Assembly: GCA_963677355.2 (NCBI GenBank)
Contig: CAXXXQ010000002.1
Span: 930,001-994,000, forward strand
Source: Thiomicrorhabdus sp963677355
GTDB lineage: Bacteria; Pseudomonadota; Gammaproteobacteria; Thiomicrospirales; Thiomicrospiraceae
Length of the DNA: 64,000 nt
Direction: 5' to 3'
The position numbers and the translations under genes are program-made. Shown piece by piece: positions 8,671-16,770 of this stretch; the first letter of the stretch is position 1; the number at the start of each line of letters is the position of its first letter. The notes beneath the pieces were generated by a model. It made no database searches. It saw nothing but the letters and a program-made list of their open reading frames with translations, and was not told the origin of the DNA.

Positions 8671-9444
8671 GTGTTCAATTTCCAGCTACATTCTGCACCT
8701 AAGTCATGGAGAAGTTCATGGCACAATCGATTTTTCGGCCGCACTTTAGCATTGCTTCTACTAAGCAGCCTTACTCCGGCATCGGCAGAACTGGTAAAAG
8801 AAGTGGAAAATCCGGCCAGCGGAAAGCAATTCTTGCAGGATACTTGGGTGGTTGAATACCAAGCGGATGCATTCACCGAAAAGATGGAAAAGGTCAAAGT
8901 TCTCTATATCCCCAAAGACATGCAAGACGAAGCCGCTTTCTTTTTGCGTTGCGAACCTTTTTTCACCAATTTCAGCATTCAATATACCGACTGGGAAAAA
9001 AATTTACGCGAAAATGGTGAACTGCCGAACGCCTCTGCTAAATTCGCCAAACACGGATTTATCTACGATACCGAACAGGAACTAGAAGTCACTGTTGACG
9101 GAGACGATCAAGAATACGATATTTCCGTTGGCGGACAGAACAAGCACATTACCAAGCTATTTAAAACTGATCAGAAATTGCAGCCGGGTCAGTTGGGTAT
9201 GAGCCTATTCTTTTCGTTTGTTGCCGCAGAGATGCCGAGTTTTCGTAGTGCAGAAACCTCGGATGAAGCCAAAGACTTTTTCAAACAACTGAACCAAGCC
9301 ATTAATACCCAGAAACCGATCCAGTTTAAACTGGAAAACGATCGCGGTTGGCAGCGCAACTTCTCTCTGGATACGGCAAGAATGGTCAATGCCGTGCCGC
9401 AAGAAGTACTGGAATTTTGTGTCACCAAACGACAAATCAAATAA
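8671..9444 (+). CDS. Exported protein of unknown function
   Basis: I do not recognise this family. About 257 residues: a basic N-terminus, hydrophobic stretch TLALLLLSSL and an AxA-type cleavage site (TPASA-E) indicate secretion to the periplasm. The mature part has no cysteine pair or repeats that I can identify and ends LEFCVTKRQIK. I prefer the GTG at 8671, which has AAGG eight bases upstream; a GTG at 8662 is in frame but sits on top of that ribosome site. It occupies the ratA-smpB interval, pointing toward smpB, and may be cotranscribed with it. Confidence 0.8.
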   Translation: MFNFQLHSAPKSWRSSWHNRFFGRTLALLLLSSLTPASAELVKEVENPASGKQFLQDTWVVEYQADAFTEKMEKVKVLYIPKDMQDEAAFFLRCEPFFTNFSIQYTDWEKNLRENGELPNASAKFAKHGFIYDTEQELEVTVDGDDQEYDISVGGQNKHITKLFKTDQKLQPGQLGMSLFFSFVAAEMPSFRSAETSDEAKDFFKQLNQAINTQKPIQFKLENDRGWQRNFSLDTARMVNAVPQEVLEFCVTKRQIK

Positions 9445-9538
9445 AGCGCCATACTGCATACACTTGAATCTTGCTATAATGCGCGCCAAATTAGATGTCA
9501 TCACCTAGCGATTGTAAGAACTCGAAAAAGAACACCTC

Positions 9539-10015
9539 ATGGCTAAAAAGAAAAAGAACAACAACCCCAACTCCATTGCCGTCAATAAAAAGGCCAGATT
9601 CGATTATTTTATCGAAGAAACCATCGAGGCCGGTTTAAGCCTGGAAGGCTGGGAAGTCAAAAGCCTGCGTCAAGGAAAAATCCAGCTAGGTGAAAGTTAT
9701 GTGATTTTCAAAGACAGCCAGGCTTTTTTATTCGGTGCTTTGATTACGCCATTGACTACCACCTCCACCCACAACAATGCCGATCCGCTGCGTACTCGCC
9801 CGCTATTGTTGCACCGACGTGAAATCGATAAATTACGCGACCTAGTCGATGTGGAAGGGATGACCGTTATTCCGCTTGAACTTTACTGGAAACAAGGCAA
9901 GGTTAAGCTCGCCATCGGTATCGCCAAAGGGAAAAAACAGCACGACAAACGTGCCACCATGAAAGAACGGGATTGGAACCGAGACAAACAGAGAATCATG
10001 AAATACAACCGTTAA
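9539..10015 (+). CDS. smpB: SsrA-binding protein SmpB
   Basis: Binds tmRNA and delivers it to stalled ribosomes for trans-translation. 158 residues with the family core: KARFDYFIEETIEAGLSLEGWEVKSLRQGKI, LGESYV, RTRPLLLHRREI, and the basic C-terminal tail (KGKKQHDKRATMKERDWNRDKQRIM) that mimics an anticodon stem in the ribosome. Length matches. ssrA, the RNA partner, begins 129 bases downstream, so both halves of the rescue system are adjacent. Confidence 0.98.
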   Translation: MAKKKKNNNPNSIAVNKKARFDYFIEETIEAGLSLEGWEVKSLRQGKIQLGESYVIFKDSQAFLFGALITPLTTTSTHNNADPLRTRPLLLHRREIDKLRDLVDVEGMTVIPLELYWKQGKVKLAIGIAKGKKQHDKRATMKERDWNRDKQRIMKYNR

Positions 10016-10143
10016 TCGACACTCGGATTTGTATTTAAATTGATAGATTCTCTTGAATTTTTAAAGTTCACCCCCAATAATACTCCAACACTTTGATTAA
10101 GACTCAAATAGCAGCCAATCATTTCTGGCTGAAAACCGAATTC

Positions 10144-10500
10144 GGGGCTGTACTGGTTTCGACGGGGAGTGCAAAGTTTAAGATGCATGTCGTGCCTGAA
10201 TGATGCACGTAAATCTTTATTTCAATTTGTTATAGTTGCAAACGACGATAACTACGCTCTAGCGGCTTAATCCCGCTAGTGCAGCCTAGGTAAGGTGTCT
10301 ATGCCCCCTAACGCTGTATCATATCTCATAGAACCGTGTTGAGTGCGTGTTTGGGTATTCAGCATTAAACTTTACAAACTCGCCTGATGTGATCCCTGCT
10401 GGTCGGGCAGCATTCAGGTTAAATCAATAGACCAAATAAACATGTAGATTTTTAGATGGCGGCTTCGCGGACGGGGGTTCGACTCCCCCCAGCTCCACCA
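10144..10500 (+). ncRNA. ssrA: Transfer-messenger RNA (tmRNA)
   Basis: Rescues stalled ribosomes and tags truncated proteins. The 5' end GGGGCTG and the 3' end with T-loop GGGGGTTCGACTCCCCCC and CAGCTCCACCA form the tRNA-Ala-like domain, with CCA encoded. The tag frame is at 10238-10270: resume codon GCA, reading ANDDNYALAA then TAA, a variant of the E. coli tag ANDENYALAA. Total 357 nt, close to the family length. Confidence 0.98.
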
Positions 10501-10506
10501 AATACA

Positions 10507-10542
10507 AAGCCCGGACTTAATTTTAAGTTCGGGCTTTTTTTA
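10507..10542 (+). terminator. ssrA terminator
   Basis: AAGCCCGGACTTAA paired with TTAAGTTCGGGCTT (one G-U pair) followed by a T run. Confidence 0.88.
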
Positions 10543-10594
10543 TTATTCGTTTTTTAATTTATTCGTTTTCTAAGCCAAACAAAACAATGTCATT

Positions 10595-10641
10595 TATACG
10601 CTACAGCGTATAGATTATCTCTTATACGTTAGCGCGTATAA
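10595..10641. repeat. Tandem pair of 18-bp palindromes downstream of hipA
   Basis: TATACGCTACAGCGTATA (10595-10612, perfect 8-bp arms) and the near copy TATACGTTAGCGCGTATA (10623-10640), centres 28 bp apart, lie between the ssrA terminator and the hipA stop codon. They look like a double operator of a dimeric regulator (antitoxin operators are often of this form), but no gene starts here. They may be a remnant or a hairpin at the 3' end of the hipBA message. Confidence 0.65.
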
Positions 10642-10647
10642 AAATGC

Positions 10648-11853
10648 TCACTGTTCCAATCTTGCTTTCAATAGGCGGCTGTTTTTTTCGAAGACTTTCT
10701 TCAAAGTTTTATGGTCATCCAAAATTGCTTGATTCGAATCCATTAAAACGACCAGTTTATTAAACTCTTTCAACACCAAAGAAAATTTAACGCCGATCTC
10801 TTCTGCAAAACGTTCAAAATGCCTTTTTTGCAACCAGTCCAAACGATTCTCTCCGCCGATTTTCATACTAAACCTATCACTCAACTCCGGATAACACTGC
10901 GTCGATAGAAGATCGTAAAACGGCGCTAGCTCACAATTTGGTGCATATAAAAAAGCGATGTTTTTACCATGTGCGTCCCGATTGCCGATCAGTACATTAA
11001 ATAACACCCATCGAACCAACTGTAGAATATCTGCGGCCGGTTTTCGGCTATGCGCACGAATCAGCTCAGCACACATTTTGAAACTCGGCCCCCCTTCCGC
11101 TTCATATTTATTCTCGGCATCTATTCCTAAAGCTTGGCAAAAATCCTCTTGATGAAGACGTTTTCCATCCTTTCGGTCATAGCGCTCAACGATAAAATGT
11201 GTTTTATCTTTGATGGTTAAAACCGAAGCATCAGGCACATTCAAACCTACCGCTTTAGCCAAACGCATGCAAACCCATTCGTTAAACACTAAATCATCAA
11301 AATAAGGGTTATGTAATTTAATAATGTGTGAAGTTGCTAAGTCAGGAGAAACGGGTAATGAGAAACTCTTTGTTGTGGCATCTTTCAGAATAATCGGCAA
11401 CTTATTCTGTGCACCGGCTAACGATAAACGCACCTCTCCTTCCAATACTTTAAAAGGTGTTTTTTCCAGTGCTTCAAGCAGTTCTGCAAGTCGGGATTCA
11501 TCCAAGGTGATTTGATCGGTTTCCGCAACAGGCACTTCGGGCAACCCATAGATTGAAATTGCTCCGGCAACCTCGCCGCCAATCTCCGCCAACAAACCAA
11601 AATCATTTTTTTCAGATAGCCCTAGCTTTTTACAGAGTGCCGAACGAACTTCACCCTCAGGCAAGACATTGGCAAAAAAGCTTTCCGCATGATTAAAGGG
11701 TTCAACTTGGAGAGGTAAGCTAATCGATAAGGCAAACGTATTTTCAGCCTGTAACCAGCTTGGCGAATAGGTAAATTGCAACTGATTGGCGGTTAATTTA
11801 ACCAGCTCACCAACTAATTGTCGTTGATAAAACACATACAAAGTTTGCATCAT
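10648..11853 (-). CDS. hipA: HipA-family Ser/Thr kinase toxin
   Basis: Kinase toxin; the E. coli relative phosphorylates glutamyl-tRNA synthetase and causes persistence. 401 residues: N-terminal HipA_N domain (LSISLPLQ, FFANVLPEGEVR, about 1-105), the P-loop-like LSLAGAQNKLP (144-153), and the kinase core with the catalytic loop GNRDAHGKN (Asp293) and metal-binding FYDLLS (Asp314). All catalytic motifs are intact. It is 9 bases downstream of hipB on the same strand. The target substrate cannot be told from sequence. Confidence 0.93.
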   Translation of the reverse strand: MMQTLYVFYQRQLVGELVKLTANQLQFTYSPSWLQAENTFALSISLPLQVEPFNHAESFFANVLPEGEVRSALCKKLGLSEKNDFGLLAEIGGEVAGAISIYGLPEVPVAETDQITLDESRLAELLEALEKTPFKVLEGEVRLSLAGAQNKLPIILKDATTKSFSLPVSPDLATSHIIKLHNPYFDDLVFNEWVCMRLAKAVGLNVPDASVLTIKDKTHFIVERYDRKDGKRLHQEDFCQALGIDAENKYEAEGGPSFKMCAELIRAHSRKPAADILQLVRWVLFNVLIGNRDAHGKNIAFLYAPNCELAPFYDLLSTQCYPELSDRFSMKIGGENRLDWLQKRHFERFAEEIGVKFSLVLKEFNKLVVLMDSNQAILDDHKTLKKVFEKNSRLLKARLEQ

Positions 11854-11862
11854 TCACCCAGC

Positions 11863-12111
11863 CTAATATTTGGTGGACAACAACAGCTGCAAACCTAAAG
11901 CTTGTAAAACCGCCATGACTAAAGCCAATTGCACCGTCTCTTTTCCATTTTCCAACTCAGAAACAAAACGCACGCCTACATTGGCAATGGCAGCTAAATC
12001 CTGCTGAGTCAAGCCATCTTGTTTGCGCTTTTCCCGCACCGCCAAACCCAGTTCAGCAATATCATTTAGCAAAATACTATTCCCGTTCGGGTTATTTACA
12101 TCAAAAAACAT
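11863..12111 (-). CDS. hipB: HipB-like antitoxin (Xre-type HTH)
   Basis: 82-residue DNA-binding antitoxin. It carries a helix-turn-helix (GLAVREKRKQDGLTQQDLAAIANVGVRFVSELENGK, about residues 22-57), close in form to HipB and other Xre regulators, and a C-terminal LQALGLQLLLSTKY segment like those that help recruit HipA. It precedes hipA with a 9-base gap. Palindromes in and upstream of its start suggest autorepression together with HipA. Confidence 0.92.
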   Translation of the reverse strand: MFFDVNNPNGNSILLNDIAELGLAVREKRKQDGLTQQDLAAIANVGVRFVSELENGKETVQLALVMAVLQALGLQLLLSTKY

Positions 12112-12192
12112 AACCTCAACTCACATTTATTCCCTTTCGGGAATAATAGAGCATTTTTAAAAAAAACAAAAGAAAATATTACCGTTCGGTAA
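12078..12192. promoter_or_regulatory. Three operator-like palindromes controlling hipBA
   Basis: Three related palindromes lie in and before the hipB start: TATTCCCGTTCGGGTTA (about 12078-12094, inside codons of hipB), ATTCCCTTTCGGGAAT (12129-12144, perfect arms) and TTACCGTTCGGTAA (12179-12192, perfect). Centres are about 50 bp apart (roughly five helical turns), so dimers would bind on one face of the DNA. E. coli HipB operators are likewise repeated. Assignment to HipB is inference from position. Confidence 0.75.
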
Positions 12193-12359
12193 AAAATAAT
12201 CCTGACAATCTCATAAGACTAAACAAAAAGTTTACTTCAGGAAACAAAACATGGATAATTCCATGTAACGACAGGTAAAGCCTGGTATGTGCTTAGTGTG
12301 TTCCCTTCCATCGGCTGGCAAGAGCATTAAGAAATGGACATATCAGGGACTGTCTTTTT

Positions 12360-13046
12360 TTATGTCTGATTTCTTAGATATTCGGTTTCAAAAGCTATCT
12401 TATGTCCATAGCAACGATACCAAGCATCATCTCCATGCTCGTATTTCCTATAAACACCCCAGCAAAAACTATCAACCGCCTGTAAACCTGCACTTGCTTT
12501 AGAGTCTAAATGATCAATATTTAAACTAACATTTAATTCGAGTTTTGCTTCAAGTTGATTGGTAAGATAATTATTAAAATCAGCGATCTCAGCTTTATTC
12601 TTTGATTTATCTACGACCAAAGATACCGAGCTTCCAACGCCAGAAAAATCGACCTTTTCTAAAAGAAATCTTGCTAAAAAGTTATAAAGTTTTTTCTTTC
12701 CTTGCTTGGTTCGCAAATCAGAACCAACCCGAACTTTATTTAAAGCCACTGTGTAAATTCGCCAACCATCAGATTTTACTTGCCTTAAAAAATATTCCTT
12801 AATTTCTTGACTAATATGCGTCGCATGCAATTCTTCAACTTTTCTAGACTGTTTATTTTTTCTATTCAGTTTATTTTTCAAAGTACGTTTCACCGCAGAT
12901 TTAAAAGAATCCACATCTGAACGTCCGTCACACACAAGCAAAGTGATTACAAATTTTTGTGAAGGCTTTTTATTAGCAAAATCAAAACCCAAACAACCCG
13001 ATTCATCTAAAAAAATATACAAACCAACTCTACCCCATAAAACCAT
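12360..13046 (-). CDS. DUF3800 domain protein, last gene of the restriction operon
   Basis: About 228 residues with the DUF3800 hallmarks: YIFLDESG at the N-terminus, a central VVDKSKN, and the C-terminal LDSKASAGLQAVDSFCWGVYRKYEHGD. The acidic residues (DES, LVVD, AVD) are consistent with the RNase H-like nuclease fold proposed for this family; activity is unproven. The ATG at 13046 overlaps the end of mrr, so it is translationally coupled. A TTG start at the LYIFLDESG position with GGGG upstream is an alternative. The DNA is clearly AT-richer than flanking core genes. Being sixth in a defence operon suggests a defence function, but that is inference. Confidence 0.8.
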   Translation of the reverse strand: MVLWGRVGLYIFLDESGCLGFDFANKKPSQKFVITLLVCDGRSDVDSFKSAVKRTLKNKLNRKNKQSRKVEELHATHISQEIKEYFLRQVKSDGWRIYTVALNKVRVGSDLRTKQGKKKLYNFLARFLLEKVDFSGVGSSVSLVVDKSKNKAEIADFNNYLTNQLEAKLELNVSLNIDHLDSKASAGLQAVDSFCWGVYRKYEHGDDAWYRCYGHKIAFETEYLRNQT

Positions 13047-13944
13047 CAAAGTAATCTGAATCAAGTGTTTTAACTTGGTAGGTTTCCTTAATGCTTACGC
13101 CCAGATTGTATTCAATCATTAACTCAGCGAGTTTATGGCCATCAACTAAGACAACAGAAAGGTTTAGCCCCATAACGGAGTCTTTCGCACCTTGTGAGAA
13201 GTCAGAGGTTGTAATAAACACACCTTTAGTTGCACCTTGTCGGGTTAGAGAACCGATAAACTTATCAATTTCAGGACGATGAACCGTATTTTCCCAGCGT
13301 TTGGCTTGTAGATAAATCGAATCCAAACCTAATTTATCTTCATTAATAATGCCATCAATACCGTCATCACTAGTTAACTTTGTCGCCTGCCCCGCTTCTT
13401 TGCGTGCGCCCCCATACCCCATAGCTATCATAAGATCGACTACTAGTAGCTCAAAAGCTTGTGGGGAAACTTGCTTAACGTTTTCCAACACCTCTTCTGC
13501 CAAACTTTGATTTAATGATTGATAAGCTTGTTGCAATTGTTCGTCAGGCGTATCAGATTGATCTTGAGTCAAACCAATTTCAGGCTCAGATGCCTTAGGT
13601 TTAGCAGTATGAAATTTGACAAAACTTTCGTACTGCTTAAGAAACTTCACATTAATTTTCTCAGGCTTGTTTGCTAAAACAGATTTACCAAGCTCAGTAA
13701 TTTGAACATGTGCACGTCTAGGTGACTTAAGAAGTCCTGCTTTTTTTAGATAAGTAATAGCCCAACCAATACGGTTTTTAATAATGGTTTGTTTACCTGA
13801 AGGTAGTAATTCAGCTTTTTCTTCTGGCGATAATTGAAAGAATGCGCTTACTTCATCAAAAACTTCTGCTTTGCTGATTATTTCACCAGAAGTTAAACAA
13901 TTAAGAACCGGAAGCATTACGCTTTGAAAATCTGGGATACTCAT
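13030..13944 (-). CDS. mrr: Mrr-type (type IV) restriction endonuclease
   Basis: Cuts methylated foreign DNA in the Mrr family. 304 residues, the same length as E. coli Mrr: N-terminal winged-helix Mrr_N domain (about 1-95), a linker rich in Gln/Glu/Pro, and the C-terminal PD-(D/E)xK catalytic domain with FELLVVDLMIAMGYGG, DDGIDG (Asp197) and QAKRW (Gln213-x-Lys215). The active-site residues are present. It starts 7 bases after hsdM and its stop overlaps the DUF3800 start, so it belongs to the operon. Since Mrr acts on some methyltransferase products, it must tolerate the HsdM mark of its own operon. Confidence 0.93.
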   Translation of the reverse strand: MSIPDFQSVMLPVLNCLTSGEIISKAEVFDEVSAFFQLSPEEKAELLPSGKQTIIKNRIGWAITYLKKAGLLKSPRRAHVQITELGKSVLANKPEKINVKFLKQYESFVKFHTAKPKASEPEIGLTQDQSDTPDEQLQQAYQSLNQSLAEEVLENVKQVSPQAFELLVVDLMIAMGYGGARKEAGQATKLTSDDGIDGIINEDKLGLDSIYLQAKRWENTVHRPEIDKFIGSLTRQGATKGVFITTSDFSQGAKDSVMGLNLSVVLVDGHKLAELMIEYNLGVSIKETYQVKTLDSDYFDGFMG

Positions 13945-13951
13945 ACTTCAC

Positions 13952-15592
13952 TTACTCCGGCAAAAGATCCAAACCTAATTCTTTAAGGAACTTATTGTGT
14001 TCCTTAGTATATTTTTCAATCTCTTTTTCAATATTAACTAATTCTTCATGAGTCTTTTTCAGATCAACAACCGGCTCTGGCTTAGCGGTACTGACATAGC
14101 GCGAGATATTTAGATTGAAATCATTTTTTTCGATTTCTTCCATGCTCACGCAGCGAGAATAGAGGGGCTCTTCAGTACGGAATTGATAAGTTTCAACAAT
14201 TTTTTTAATATCATTTGGCTCGCCGTTTTTTCCTTCTCTTAAACGGTTTTGACGCTTACCTTTTTCAAAGTGTTCACTGGCATTAATAAACAGAACATCA
14301 TCATACTTTTTACATTTTTTCAGCACGATAATACAAACAGGAATACCTGTTGAAAAAAACAGGTTGGCCGGTAATCCAATCACCGTATCAATACGATTGT
14401 CTTTTAAAAGTTTAGTACGAATTTTGGCTTCGGCACCGCCACGGAAGAGCACTCCATGCGGCAAAATAATCGCCATGGTGCCTTCGTCACTTAAAAAGTG
14501 GAAGCCATGTAATAAAAAAGCAAAATCGGCGGCGGACTTGGGAGCCAAACCATATGACTTAAAACGAAAATCTTCTGCCATGGTTTCGCCAGGTGTCCAA
14601 CGATAACTAAATGGTGGATTCGCGACCACCGCATCACATTTTAATTTATGTGCGGGATTCATCTCACTTAGCAAAGGCCAATCATTGGTTAAAGTATCAC
14701 CGTGAAAAATTTCAAACTCAGAATCTTTAACGCCATGCAACAGCATATTCATTCGAGCCAAGTTATAAGTGGTGATATTCTTTTCTTGACCGTAAATTTT
14801 TCCAATGCCATTAGCGCCTGATTTAGTGTCCAGGTGTTTACGAACATTCAATAACAAAGACCCTGATCCACAGGCAAAATCCAAGACTTTATCCAGTTTT
14901 TTCTTTTTACCTGTTTTCGGTTCCTGGCTATCTAAAGTCACAATTTCAGAAAGGATATTAGAAATCGGCTGAGGAGTATAAAACTCCCCTGCTTTTTTTC
15001 CGGAGCCAGCGGCAAATTCACCAATTAGATATTCATAGGCATCGCCCAGAATATCGGTATCGGTTGAAAACTTAGCAATACCGTCAGAAACTTTATGAAT
15101 AATCGTACAAAGCTTTGCATTGCGATCAGACGGCTTTTTACCCAGTTTTTCAGAATTCAAATTGATCTCAGAAAACAAACCTTGAAAGCTACTTTCAAAA
15201 CTGTGATTTTCAATATATTTAAAACCCGCTTCCAAAGTGCGTAACAAGCCATCATCCTGAGTACGTGCCATGTCCGCGATACTACTCCACAAATATTGTG
15301 GCTCAACCACATAATGCAGCTTACGGCGCATTTGCTTTTCAAAGAAGCCAATATCTACCTTATTTTTCTCATACCAAACAGCCAATGGAGCCCTTTTATC
15401 TTCGGCTTCTAATTGCGGATAATCTGCGCCAAGCTCTCTTTTAGCTGCAACCTCATAGTTATCGGACAAGTAGCGTAAAAACAAAAACGACAACATATAA
15501 TCACGGAAATCATCCGCATTCATTGCCCCACGTAATTGGTCTGCAATATCCCAAAGGGTTTTACCTAGTTGATTGAGTTGTTCTTGGGTCAT
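13952..15592 (-). CDS. hsdM: Type I restriction-modification methyltransferase HsdM
   Basis: N6-adenine methyltransferase subunit that protects host DNA as part of the HsdM2S complex. 546 residues: N-terminal helical HsdM_N domain (LWDIADQLRGAMNADDFRDYMLSFLFLRYLSD), AdoMet-binding motif I (VLDFACGSGSLLLN) and catalytic motif IV NPPF (VVANPPFSYRW), then a long C-terminal helical tail. Length and motifs fit the type IC/EcoR124-like group. It lies 2 bases downstream of prrC and 7 upstream of mrr. Confidence 0.97.
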   Translation of the reverse strand: MTQEQLNQLGKTLWDIADQLRGAMNADDFRDYMLSFLFLRYLSDNYEVAAKRELGADYPQLEAEDKRAPLAVWYEKNKVDIGFFEKQMRRKLHYVVEPQYLWSSIADMARTQDDGLLRTLEAGFKYIENHSFESSFQGLFSEINLNSEKLGKKPSDRNAKLCTIIHKVSDGIAKFSTDTDILGDAYEYLIGEFAAGSGKKAGEFYTPQPISNILSEIVTLDSQEPKTGKKKKLDKVLDFACGSGSLLLNVRKHLDTKSGANGIGKIYGQEKNITTYNLARMNMLLHGVKDSEFEIFHGDTLTNDWPLLSEMNPAHKLKCDAVVANPPFSYRWTPGETMAEDFRFKSYGLAPKSAADFAFLLHGFHFLSDEGTMAIILPHGVLFRGGAEAKIRTKLLKDNRIDTVIGLPANLFFSTGIPVCIIVLKKCKKYDDVLFINASEHFEKGKRQNRLREGKNGEPNDIKKIVETYQFRTEEPLYSRCVSMEEIEKNDFNLNISRYVSTAKPEPVVDLKKTHEELVNIEKEIEKYTKEHNKFLKELGLDLLPE

Positions 15593-15594
15593 AA

Positions 15595-16770
15595 TTAGCT
15601 CGTTTCGTTTTGTTCAGGAAATAGCTGAGGGTTAAAACGGTAATTTTTCATAAAATCATTAAGTATCTTTTTAAAGTATTCTTTGTTTTCTTCCAACATT
15701 TCTCGCGGTTCAAATAAGGAATAATTGCCGTGGCTTAAAACATTAATTAAGCGGGCGTGCAAAACACCGTCTTCATCGTTGGCGTCTTGTTTAATACAAG
15801 CAGAGAAGCCAGAAAACCCGTGAAAAGTAGCGGTTTTTTCTAAGATACTTCGCAAGATATTAAAGTGATAAGTATATAAATTGTCACTTTCAACCGCTTC
15901 GTGCAATTGCGTTAATAAAGCGACATGATGAAAAAATGGCGTGTCATGAGTGTAGCGTAAGGCATAGCCGTTATTGGATGAATCAACACTTAAAAAGTAA
16001 GGTTGTAATTTTTTCTTTTGGTTTAATTCATTCCACATCACATTAAAAAACAACGCATGATGAGAAGAAATTACGGTTTTGATTTTGCCATTGGCATCTT
16101 TCAATAATTGCGCTAAATGGCTTGCAACGGCAATCGTATTATTATCATCCAATGATGAAATAGGGTCATCAATATAAAGATACTTCACCCAGTCATAGGC
16201 TTCTTGTTCGTCTATCGCTAGCTGTGCTACAGCAAGAAAGAAACACCAAATAAAAATATTTTCTTCACCGCGAGAAACTTTAATATGTTCTTCTCTAAAA
16301 GATTCGAGTCGTTCAAATAATTTTTTACCACCTTGCTTGAAATTAGGGTTTGATTTTTCTCTAAAGAAACTAATTTCCCATGTTTCGTAATCAATTCTAA
16401 AATCAAAATCAGCGTAGCGTTGCAATAAAGGTCGAATACGACTTTCCATTTCCAATTCTTGCAACCCATTAAAAAATCGGGATGCTTGATTAATTTTTAA
16501 AACTCTTTGTGCATCATTATCCAGGTCGTTATCCCAAGAAAATAAATCTTCGGTAAAGGCATTGAAATAAAGCGTATCGCGGTTATCGCCATTTTTCCCA
16601 AGGTCTTTAAATTCCATTGAAAGGCGGGTTTTTCCTGTACCGTTATAAGCAAATAGCAGCACTTGATGAATTGTTTTTGTTTTATTTCCATTTGTAATAC
16701 CGCTATCCAATACATCACGTAAATGGGTTGCAATCGCATTCAAGTTACTAAAAGGCATTGGTTGGCTCAT
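15595..16770 (-). CDS. prrC: PrrC-like anticodon nuclease
   Basis: Predicted tRNA anticodon nuclease that in E. coli sits silently with a type IC Hsd complex and cuts tRNA-Lys when a phage disables restriction. 391 residues (E. coli PrrC has 396). The N-terminal ABC-like ATPase shows Walker A AYNGTGKT (41-48), Walker B and D-loop YLYIDDPISSLDD (198-209) and switch SSHH (235-238). The C-terminal domain has Arg307, Glu311 and His347 (ILRSILEKT; VLSHGNY), matching the Arg-Glu-His catalytic triad of PrrC in order, with similar though not identical spacing. Its ATG overlaps the hsdS stop by 4 bases and hsdM follows. The target tRNA cannot be read from sequence. Confidence 0.87.
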   Translation of the reverse strand: MSQPMPFSNLNAIATHLRDVLDSGITNGNKTKTIHQVLLFAYNGTGKTRLSMEFKDLGKNGDNRDTLYFNAFTEDLFSWDNDLDNDAQRVLKINQASRFFNGLQELEMESRIRPLLQRYADFDFRIDYETWEISFFREKSNPNFKQGGKKLFERLESFREEHIKVSRGEENIFIWCFFLAVAQLAIDEQEAYDWVKYLYIDDPISSLDDNNTIAVASHLAQLLKDANGKIKTVISSHHALFFNVMWNELNQKKKLQPYFLSVDSSNNGYALRYTHDTPFFHHVALLTQLHEAVESDNLYTYHFNILRSILEKTATFHGFSGFSACIKQDANDEDGVLHARLINVLSHGNYSLFEPREMLEENKEYFKKILNDFMKNYRFNPQLFPEQNETS

